A stretch of DNA of 5,365 bases, taken from the NCBI GenBank assembly GCA_017437205.1, contig JAFSBP010000433.1, positions 1 through 5,365 of the forward strand, written 5' to 3'. Position 1 is the first letter of the stretch, and every line of letters starts with the position of its first letter. Made by a program: the position numbers and the translations under genes. The stretch is from Lachnospiraceae bacterium (GTDB taxonomy: Bacteria > Bacillota > Clostridia > Lachnospirales > Lachnospiraceae). Below are positions 1 through 5,365 of this stretch, in pieces. The notes under the pieces are model-generated. The model made no database searches. It saw nothing but the letters and a program-made list of their open reading frames with translations, and was not told the DNA's origin.

Positions 1-1053
1 CAGGACTGGCTTGATGAGTGCGGACTCAAGATGCCCGTGACTATCCAGGATTGGGAGAATGTTCTGGTTAAGTTCAAAGAGAAGTACGGCGCAAAGATGG
101 GATTTGTAAAGGGCAATTTCAACAATGCCGGTGGTATTGCATCCGGATTTGGTACATACGCTGCGTTGAATGCAAGACTCTATGTTGATAATGGCAAGGT
201 AAATCTGGCACAGCTTCAACCCGAATATAAGGCTATGTTAGAAACACTGGTAAAATGGTACAAGATGGGTCTGATCGATAAGGATGTTCTGACGCTGAAC
301 AATAACGGTCTGAGAACTAAGGCGTTGAATAATGAGATCGGAATCGCATTTGTCCCCATGTCCCAGATGACCGGTATGATCAACGATGCGAAGAAAGAGG
401 GAACCTCCGCGAACTGGGTAGGAATGGAGTATGCGAGAACCGAAGCCGGTGCGCCTACCACGATGATCCAGTCTCTTGCACAGAGAGGAACCGGTCTGGG
501 TGCGTTCATCACCAAGAGCTGTTCCGAGGAGAAGTTGAAGACAGCGCTGGCATGGCTGAACTATGGCTGGACTGAGGAAGGTAACAAGTACTGGAACTAT
601 GGCGAGGAAGGTGTAACCTATACCGTAGGTGCAGATGGCAAAGTGGCGTGGACAGATCTTATCGCAAAGGACGAGATGGGTCTGACGGCGGCAACACAGA
701 AATATACCGGAGCTTCCGGATCTGCCCCCGTAGTTCAGAAAGCTGATCTGGTTCGCTTGAAGAACAGTCTGCAGGCAGGAGAAGCAGTAGAACTGTGGAT
801 TAAGAACACTGAGGCATCTTCCCATGTGTTGCCCACTCTTACACTGACAGAAGCAGAGAGTGATACTTATAAAACGAAGATGTCACCTATCAGTACTTAT
901 ATTAGCCAGGAGGTTGCAAAGTTCCTCGTGGGCGACAGAGATTTCTCTGAGTACGATGCATTTGTTGCAAAGATCAAGGAGATGGGCGCTGAAGAAGCTC
1001 TCGCTGTTCAGCAGGCAGCGTATGATCGCTACGTAGCACGTACAGGCAAATAA
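1..1053 (+). CDS. Extracellular solute-binding protein of a sugar ABC importer, 5' truncated by window edge
   Basis: This is the C-terminal part (350 codons, stop TAA) of a substrate-binding lipoprotein that would capture an oligosaccharide outside the membrane and deliver it to the two permeases downstream. The frame is open from base 1, so the in-frame ATG at 31 is internal (it follows QDWLDECGLK) and is not the start. The signal peptide and lipobox lie upstream of the window. Family LipO/YtcQ (COG1653-like) is suggested by a DWxxxLxxFKEKYG-type segment, by the segment at visible residues 200-208 (YGEEGVTYT, typical of these proteins near the end of the sugar-binding fold), and by a C-terminal helix ending AYDRYVARTGK. 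These proteins are usually around 500-550 residues, so roughly the first third is missing. The ligand cannot be read from the sequence. Linkage to a chondroitinase-like lyase suggests glycosaminoglycan oligosaccharides, which is an inference. Codon use looks more restricted than in the lyase gene, consistent with high expression. Confidence 0.9.
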   Translation, partial: QDWLDECGLKMPVTIQDWENVLVKFKEKYGAKMGFVKGNFNNAGGIASGFGTYAALNARLYVDNGKVNLAQLQPEYKAMLETLVKWYKMGLIDKDVLTLNNNGLRTKALNNEIGIAFVPMSQMTGMINDAKKEGTSANWVGMEYARTEAGAPTTMIQSLAQRGTGLGAFITKSCSEEKLKTALAWLNYGWTEEGNKYWNYGEEGVTYTVGADGKVAWTDLIAKDEMGLTAATQKYTGASGSAPVVQKADLVRLKNSLQAGEAVELWIKNTEASSHVLPTLTLTEAESDTYKTKMSPISTYISQEVAKFLVGDRDFSEYDAFVAKIKEMGAEEALAVQQAAYDRYVARTGK

Positions 1054-1064
1054 GAGATGGTTTA

Positions 1065-1099
1065 ATATCCATGGGATGTAGCCTACATCCCATGGATAT
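1065..1099 (+). promoter_or_regulatory. Perfect inverted repeat / mRNA hairpin between binding-protein and permease genes
   Basis: Arms 1065-1081 and 1083-1099 are exact reverse complements (17 nt each) around one central C at 1082. As RNA this gives a 16-bp stem with a GCC loop. TTTA (1061-1064) and TAAA (1102-1105) could add four pairs beyond a two-base bulge. Each arm contains the self-palindrome CCATGG. The right arm is followed by CTTAAAACGG, with no U-tract, so it is not a canonical intrinsic terminator. The ribosome binding site of the next gene (GGGAG, 1108-1112) lies just outside the stem. By analogy with the malE-malF intergenic hairpins, the likely role is to protect the 3' end of the binding-protein message and make it more abundant than the permease message. 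That role is inferred; partial termination is the alternative. Confidence 0.75.
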
Positions 1100-1117
1100 C
1101 TTAAAACGGGAGAAATT

Positions 1118-2053
1118 ATGAAAAAAAAGAAAAACGCAGACACAATGTTTTGGGCAAATGTAAAGAAAGACTTCATGAGAAATAAATACGCATACTTAAT
1201 GATCATACCGGTGATTATACTGTTTATTCTGTTTGAGTATAAGCCGATGTATGGTATTGTGATTGCGTTTAAAAATTATCGCCCGGCAAAGGGAATTGAG
1301 GGAAGTGCCTGGGTCGGCTTGAAATGGTTTAAGCAGTTTTTGATGGATCCCTACTACCTGAGAATTGTCAGAAACTCCTTTGTGATCAATATTTTGCAGC
1401 TTTGTTTCGTGTTTCCTTGTCCGGTTATATTTGCGTTGTTGCTCAACGAGGTCAAGGTAAAGTGGTTTAAAAAGACGGTACAGACAATCTCATATATGCC
1501 ACACTTTATCTCTATCGTAGTTATTTGTGGTCTGATCACCTCTTTCTGTCAGTCAAACGGTGCTCTCAATGATATCATTGAGTTCTTCGGCGGGGAGCGA
1601 CATAATTTGCTGCAGGAATCAGAGCTATACTACCCGATTTATCTTATTTCGGATATTTGGCAGGGCTTGGGCTGGTCTGCGATCATCTATTTGGCGGCAT
1701 TGTCGGGAATTGATCAGGAGCAGTACGAGGCGGCAAAGATTGACGGTGCGGGCAGATTACAGCAGATGCGTTATATCACCCTTCCCGGATTGATGCCCAC
1801 GGTCTCCATGCTGTTTGTTTTGCAGTTCGGAAGTCTCTTAAGCGTAGGACGCGACAAGACTCTGCTTTTGTACAATGAGTTAACCTATGATGTGGCAGAT
1901 GTTATTTCTACTTATGTGTACCGGAGAGGTTTGATTGATGCTGATTTCAGCTATAGTACTGCGGTAGGACTGTTTCAGTCAGTGATTAATATCGTAATGT
2001 TGGTAACCGCAAATAAGATGAGTAAAAAGTTGGGACAGAGTGGATTGTTCTGA
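1118..2053 (+). CDS. ABC sugar transporter permease, LplB type
   Basis: This 311-residue integral membrane protein is one of the two subunits forming the translocation channel for the ligand of the upstream binding protein. A Lys-rich cytoplasmic N-terminus is followed by about six hydrophobic segments, near residues 24-47, 87-110, 126-144, 171-197, 224-242 and 281-299. The cytoplasmic EAA loop that docks the ATPase is clear at about 201-227: EQYEAAKIDGAG, then ITLPGLMP, with Glu204-Ala-Ala, Gly210 and Pro223 in the expected order. The N-terminal FEYKPMYGIVIAFKNY segment and the length are typical of the LplB (COG4209-like) branch of the MalF/UgpA family. The ATG at 1118 has a good ribosome binding site, GGGAG at 1108-1112 with five bases between. 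The gene is 64 bases after the binding protein and 28 bases before the second permease, so all three are probably one transcript. Confidence 0.95.
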   Translation: MKKKKNADTMFWANVKKDFMRNKYAYLMIIPVIILFILFEYKPMYGIVIAFKNYRPAKGIEGSAWVGLKWFKQFLMDPYYLRIVRNSFVINILQLCFVFPCPVIFALLLNEVKVKWFKKTVQTISYMPHFISIVVICGLITSFCQSNGALNDIIEFFGGERHNLLQESELYYPIYLISDIWQGLGWSAIIYLAALSGIDQEQYEAAKIDGAGRLQQMRYITLPGLMPTVSMLFVLQFGSLLSVGRDKTLLLYNELTYDVADVISTYVYRRGLIDADFSYSTAVGLFQSVINIVMLVTANKMSKKLGQSGLF

Positions 2054-2071
2054 TTCGTTTGGGAAAGGTGT

Positions 2072-2076
2072 GGAAG
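2072..2076 (+). promoter_or_regulatory. Ribosome binding site that decides the start of the second permease
   Basis: GGAAG at 2072-2076, within the purine-rich run GGGAAAGGTGTGGAAG (2061-2076), sits five bases before the ATG at 2082. The frame is also open back to a GTG at 2040, but that codon lies inside the upstream permease gene and would add 14 residues not expected in the family. ATG 2082 is preferred. Confidence 0.7.
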
Positions 2077-2081
2077 TAACT

Positions 2082-2972
2082 ATGACCAGGAAAAAGAAGA
2101 CAAAGATAAAGAAAAGTGCAGAAGACATTGTACTGGATCTGTTTATTTATACTATACTTGCAGCAATAACCATCGTGACCCTCTATCCTATGTGGTACGT
2201 AGTTGTTGCATCGATTACAAACAGCACAGAACTGATAAAAGATCCCGGTCTGATGATCTGGCCGGATGAGATTGCGCTGGGCTCCTATCGAATGGTTTTT
2301 CAGAATGCAAAGGTGTTGAGAGGGTTTAGAAACTCTTTTATCATTTTGGGTCTCTCTGTTCCCTATAATGTAGTGATGACGCTGTTTACCGGATATTTTA
2401 TGGCTAAAGAGAAGATGATGTGGAAAAAGCCCATTGTCTGGATGATGCTACTCACTATGTATTTCGGCGGAGGCCTGATTCCGGCCTACTTAAACATCAA
2501 GGATCTGGGACTTTATAATACACTGTGGGCACTGATCATTCCGGGCGGTGTATCGGTTTACAATGCGATTATCTGCAGAACCTCCATTCAGGCGATTCCG
2601 GATAGCCTTCGTGAGTCTGCTTATCTGGACGGAGCCAATGATATTCAGGTAATGTTTAAGATTGTGGTGCCGCTGATTAAGGCGACGTTGGCAGTGCTGG
2701 CACTGTACTACGGTGTGGCTCACTGGAATAACTGGATGGCAGCGACGATTTATCTGAAGGAAAATGAACTGATGCCCATTCAGAACGTGCTCAGAGCAGT
2801 GTTGATGGCGAATCAGCAGTTGATGGAGTCCGGCGGAGATGACTATAACGAGTACGCGGAGACGATCAAGTACGCAACCATTATTGTTTCCACAGCTCCG
2901 ATTCTCTGCATATATCCGTTTTTGCAGAAGTATTTCGTAAAGGGCGCGCTGATCGGCGCGGTGAAGGGCTGA
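2082..2972 (+). CDS. ABC sugar transporter permease, YtcP/LplC type
   Basis: This is the second channel subunit (296 residues from ATG 2082), pairing with the LplB-type permease. A basic N-terminus (MTRKKKTKIKK) precedes a first membrane segment at about 19-44 ending in the LYPMWYVVVASI stretch typical of this family. Further hydrophobic segments lie near 84-106, 117-136, 147-165, 198-215 and 264-281. The family-specific YFGGGLIPAYL motif is at about 127-137. The EAA loop is at about 172-198, with Glu178-Ser-Ala, Asp183-Gly184 and Pro197. The C-terminus, FLQKYFVKGALIGAVKG, is the usual ending of COG0395-like YtcP proteins. These features make it complete and apparently intact. Its TGA stop (2970-2972) overlaps the ATG of the lyase gene by one base, which ties the transporter and lyase into one translation unit. 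No ATPase gene lies next to it, as is common for this branch, which often borrows a shared MsmK-like ATPase encoded elsewhere. Confidence 0.95.
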   Translation: MTRKKKTKIKKSAEDIVLDLFIYTILAAITIVTLYPMWYVVVASITNSTELIKDPGLMIWPDEIALGSYRMVFQNAKVLRGFRNSFIILGLSVPYNVVMTLFTGYFMAKEKMMWKKPIVWMMLLTMYFGGGLIPAYLNIKDLGLYNTLWALIIPGGVSVYNAIICRTSIQAIPDSLRESAYLDGANDIQVMFKIVVPLIKATLAVLALYYGVAHWNNWMAATIYLKENELMPIQNVLRAVLMANQQLMESGGDDYNEYAETIKYATIIVSTAPILCIYPFLQKYFVKGALIGAVKG

Positions 2973-2974
2973 TG
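2963..2974 (+). promoter_or_regulatory. Stop-start overlap and ribosome binding site of the lyase gene
   Basis: GAAGGG (2963-2968) lies only three bases before the ATG at 2972-2974, and that ATG shares its A with the permease stop (TGATG). The short spacing and overlap suggest translational coupling, with ribosomes finishing the permease re-initiating on the lyase. No other in-frame ATG occurs for over 100 codons, and the encoded domain starts at once, so this start is well supported. Confidence 0.7.
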
Positions 2975-5365
2975 AAAATTTTTGATTTTGGAGAGGGTGT
3001 CCCTGAATGTGTCACGGCCGGAGGCGGCAGGCTCAGTGTGACTGCGCTGGCGGTGAAGCAGGGAACCGGAAGTCTCAGATGGGATTTTAACGCGGGAGAT
3101 CAGCTGGTATTCGATGGAGACATCGGATACCGGCAGCAAATCCGCGATGGAAAGGATAACCGTGCCTATGCGTTTTCCGTGTATTTGTACGGAATCGGGG
3201 CAACGGGAAAGCTTAAGGTAGACTTTTATCAGGACGATGTTTGGTGTACAGGCTTTGAGGTGATTTTGGATTTCGACGGATGGAGATCCATTTCAGCCTG
3301 CTTTGACCGGGATATGAACGGCGTGCCGAGAGAAGGAATGAATCAGATGGTGATCACGGCAGACGGCGGCGGCAGTCTGCTTTTTTCTGAGTTGGTCACA
3401 GCAAATCGGATTGATGCCAGGGCTATCTGGAAGAGTTATCAGGTGCCGGAAGTAAAGTATGATGCATTGAACGTGATCAAAGATTGGAAACTGGGTGCGG
3501 CATACCGCAATGCAGCTCCGGCGCCGGAGGCGGTGAAAGCAATCCGCGAGAAGGTAAAGACTTATATTTACAGCGAATATGTAAATGGAAAGCCGGTGAA
3601 TCCGGAGGAGCTGGAGGCGAAGCTGGCCGCTCTTTCCATCACCCGGAATGAGTTGGGGATCACCGGAAAGCGGGTAGAATATCAGATTCACCGAAGGATA
3701 CTCATCGGGACCGAGTGGGAGAAGGAGGAATATGCGAATCTTCGTACTGTGACGAATCTGATGCTTTCCTTAGCGGTTTGGTATGCACAGACGAAAAGCG
3801 AGCGGGCTGCATCTGCATACCTGGAAGTGATGGAGTATCTGATGGTTCAGGGCTTTGCGGAGGGCAGTAGCTTCGGAACCCATTGGATATTGTTTTACGG
3901 TCTGCGGCCGCTCTATACCTCGGTTGCACTCATGTGGGATGTGATTGAGAAAAGTCCCCTTGCGGAGGATTTTGCCAGTGCGATGCTCTGGTTCCAGCAT
4001 GTGATCCAGATGGGCTTTTGCGATGAGGTTCCGGCGAGAAAGGCATCCAGCGACTCATTTTTTAACGATGCCCGTGGTATCCTGAACGCAATTTTGATGA
4101 TTCAGGAGCCGGTGAAACAGGCAGGTTTTCTCACCGCTTTTCGTGATTGGATAGAGAGAAATCTGAAACTGGGAGAGGGGCTTCTGGGGATTCTGAAGGA
4201 GGACGGCTGTATTTACCATCACTGTGGGCATTACATTGCCTACGGAAACGGCGGTCTGGAAGGCATAACTACCCTTATCTATGCGCTGAGCGGTACTCCC
4301 TTTGCGGTGAGTAACGAGGTTTGCGAAAACGTCCGTCGGGTGCTTGAAGCGATTCATTTTCAGTGCCATGGGGTGAATGTGCCGATCGTATTTTCCGGAA
4401 GACATCCGTTAGGAAAGATGCAGATCACAGCCGCAAATTATAAATACTTTGCGTTGGCAATGCTGGAAGCAGGAAATGACCGTGCGAAGGAGATTGCGGC
4501 AATGTATGTCAGCCTGAAGCGGGAGCCGGAGGATGAACTTGACCGGAAGCTGTTTGCATTGGCAGAGAATGTGGTTTACGAAGATAACCGCAGCTTCCCG
4601 TTAGCCTGTGCCTGTGTACATAAGCGTGAGAACTTTATGGCAGTTGCCAAGGGTTATTCCCGGTATCTCTGGGGCAGTGAGATCTACGAGGCAAACAATC
4701 TGTACGGCAGATATCGCTCATACGGAGTGGTGGAACTGATCAATGAGAGGAGTCATTTCTCTCATGACGGCTACGACTGGAATCGGTTTCCGGGAGCCAC
4801 GACGATCCATCTGCCGATGGAGAAGCTGCGTGCAAACGTGCTCAATGTGGATACCCACAGCGGCTTTGAGGAGATGCTTCTGTCGGATCAGAGCTTTGCA
4901 GGTTCTGTGAGCCTCCATGGAAACGGAATGTTCTCCATGATTCTCTCGGAGCATCCGAAATACAACGGTACCCACCGGGCACATAAGAGCGTATTCTTCC
5001 ATGATGATTTTATTCTGCTTCTGGGCTCAGGGATCAGCAATGAAGCGGAGTACGAGACAGAGACGACGCTTTACCAGATCAGCCGGGAGGCTGCTGTGGA
5101 TACGCCTAAGATAAACGGCGAGCCGGTCGGCGAGCTTCGGTACGAGATCAAGAAGGATGATGTTCTCGCAGACAGTTGTGGCAACTGCTACTATATAAAG
5201 CCCGGAACGCTGATTTCGTTGAGCCTTGGCGAGCAGGTGTCAAAAAGCTCCACCGATGACAGTGAGACGAGGGGAGAGTTTGCCACGGCGGTAATATGCC
5301 ACGGTATTTCTCCGAAGGATGCGACTTACGAGTATGGTATCGGAGTAAACGGTGCGAAGAAGCCG
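2972..5365 (+). CDS. Polysaccharide lyase family 8, chondroitin sulfate ABC lyase-like, predicted cytoplasmic, 3' truncated by window edge
   Basis: PL8 enzymes cleave uronic-acid-containing glycosaminoglycans (chondroitin, dermatan, hyaluronan) by beta-elimination, leaving 4,5-unsaturated uronate ends. The 798 visible codons contain no stop. Layout inferred from remembered Proteus vulgaris chondroitinase ABC I: N-terminal beta-sandwich (about 1-150), helical toroid (about 165-535), beta-sandwich domain from about 540 onward. Catalytic counterparts are all present: His417 and Tyr424 (in YHHCGHYIAY; H501/Y508), Arg477 (SGRHP; R560) and Glu570 (GSEIY; E653). The Tyr-His and Glu-Arg spacings (7 and 93) match exactly. 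Other shared blocks are GYDWNRFPGATTIHLPM (600-616) and KDATYEY near the right edge. The protein starts MKIFDFGEG with no signal peptide and has 13 Cys, so a cytoplasmic location is inferred. Somewhat over 100 C-terminal residues are probably missing. Exact substrate and exo/endo mode cannot be read. The family call is very sure, the substrate less so. Confidence 0.93.
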   Translation, partial: MKIFDFGEGVPECVTAGGGRLSVTALAVKQGTGSLRWDFNAGDQLVFDGDIGYRQQIRDGKDNRAYAFSVYLYGIGATGKLKVDFYQDDVWCTGFEVILDFDGWRSISACFDRDMNGVPREGMNQMVITADGGGSLLFSELVTANRIDARAIWKSYQVPEVKYDALNVIKDWKLGAAYRNAAPAPEAVKAIREKVKTYIYSEYVNGKPVNPEELEAKLAALSITRNELGITGKRVEYQIHRRILIGTEWEKEEYANLRTVTNLMLSLAVWYAQTKSERAASAYLEVMEYLMVQGFAEGSSFGTHWILFYGLRPLYTSVALMWDVIEKSPLAEDFASAMLWFQHVIQMGFCDEVPARKASSDSFFNDARGILNAILMIQEPVKQAGFLTAFRDWIERNLKLGEGLLGILKEDGCIYHHCGHYIAYGNGGLEGITTLIYALSGTPFAVSNEVCENVRRVLEAIHFQCHGVNVPIVFSGRHPLGKMQITAANYKYFALAMLEAGNDRAKEIAAMYVSLKREPEDELDRKLFALAENVVYEDNRSFPLACACVHKRENFMAVAKGYSRYLWGSEIYEANNLYGRYRSYGVVELINERSHFSHDGYDWNRFPGATTIHLPMEKLRANVLNVDTHSGFEEMLLSDQSFAGSVSLHGNGMFSMILSEHPKYNGTHRAHKSVFFHDDFILLLGSGISNEAEYETETTLYQISREAAVDTPKINGEPVGELRYEIKKDDVLADSCGNCYYIKPGTLISLSLGEQVSKSSTDDSETRGEFATAVICHGISPKDATYEYGIGVNGAKKP

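Noticed and set aside
31..33. ATG at 31 as the start of the binding protein
   Set aside because: The frame is open from base 1 and the preceding residues read as ordinary mature protein; no signal peptide follows the ATG.
238..825. Minus-strand open frame of 195 codons opposite the binding protein (with another at 216-515)
   Set aside because: It lies wholly inside a well-supported coding gene, its protein is Cys- and Leu-rich with no recognisable domain, and it looks like an antisense shadow.
1065..1105. The intergenic hairpin as an intrinsic terminator ending the operon
   Set aside because: No U-tract follows on either strand and the next gene of the same transporter starts 18 bases after the stem with a good ribosome binding site.
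1560..1793. Plus-strand 77-codon frame inside the first permease
   Set aside because: It is out of frame with a clear membrane protein, with no ribosome binding site considered convincing and low-complexity Ser/Arg-rich content.
2040..2081. GTG at 2040 as start of the second permease
   Set aside because: It lies within the end of the upstream permease gene and would add a non-family extension; ATG 2082 has a well-spaced GGAAG and the expected basic N-terminus.
2467..2483. AGGCC / GGCCT inverted repeat
   Set aside because: It is a short 5-bp stem inside the conserved GGGLIPAY coding motif, with no positional reason for a regulatory role.
2945..2960. GC-only 5-bp hairpin (CGCGC / GCGCG) just before the lyase ribosome binding site
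   Set aside because: The bases encode the conserved C-terminal GALIGAVKG of the permease, so protein coding explains them; the stem is short.
3293..5002. Several minus-strand open frames of 75-132 codons opposite the lyase gene
   Set aside because: The + strand frame is continuous and aligns with PL8 along its length; the reverse products show no family features and overlap one another.

Overview
This window looks like a piece of a carbohydrate-uptake and breakdown operon from a low-to-mid GC Gram-positive anaerobe. A gut-type Lachnospiraceae/Clostridia organism fits best. The reasons are the LplB/YtcP-type permease pair, the purine-rich ribosome binding sites, the tight single-strand packing and the mixed AGA/CGG/CGT arginine codon use. 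The taxonomy is inferred from style only; there is no rRNA or other marker here.

All four genes lie on the + strand. Positions 1-1053 hold the C-terminal 350 residues of an extracellular solute-binding protein (start outside the window). Positions 1054-1117 are a short gap filled by a nearly perfect 17-nt-arm inverted repeat, probably an mRNA hairpin. Positions 1118-2053 encode an LplB-type permease and 2082-2972 a YtcP/LplC-type permease, so the importer's membrane core is complete but no ATPase gene is present. From 2972 to the window's end, one uninterrupted reading frame of 798 codons encodes most of a polysaccharide lyase family 8 (PL8) enzyme resembling chondroitin sulfate ABC lyase. 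Its start overlaps the stop of the second permease (TGATG). It runs off the right edge, and its C-terminus, probably somewhat over 100 residues, is missing.

The lyase is the most informative gene. Compared from memory with Proteus vulgaris chondroitinase ABC I, it keeps all four catalytic residues (His, Tyr, Arg, Glu) with almost identical spacing. It nevertheless begins directly at its N-terminal sugar-binding-like domain, with no signal peptide, and contains 13 cysteines. It is therefore predicted to be cytoplasmic. With the importer in the same operon, this suggests that glycosaminoglycan (chondroitin/dermatan/hyaluronan-type) oligosaccharides are taken up by the ABC transporter and cleaved by beta-elimination inside the cell. 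That differs from the familiar arrangement in which a secreted lyase works first and only disaccharides are imported.

No RNA genes, mobile elements, CRISPR arrays, promoters or canonical terminators were recognised. All sizeable minus-strand open frames look like shadows of the + strand genes.
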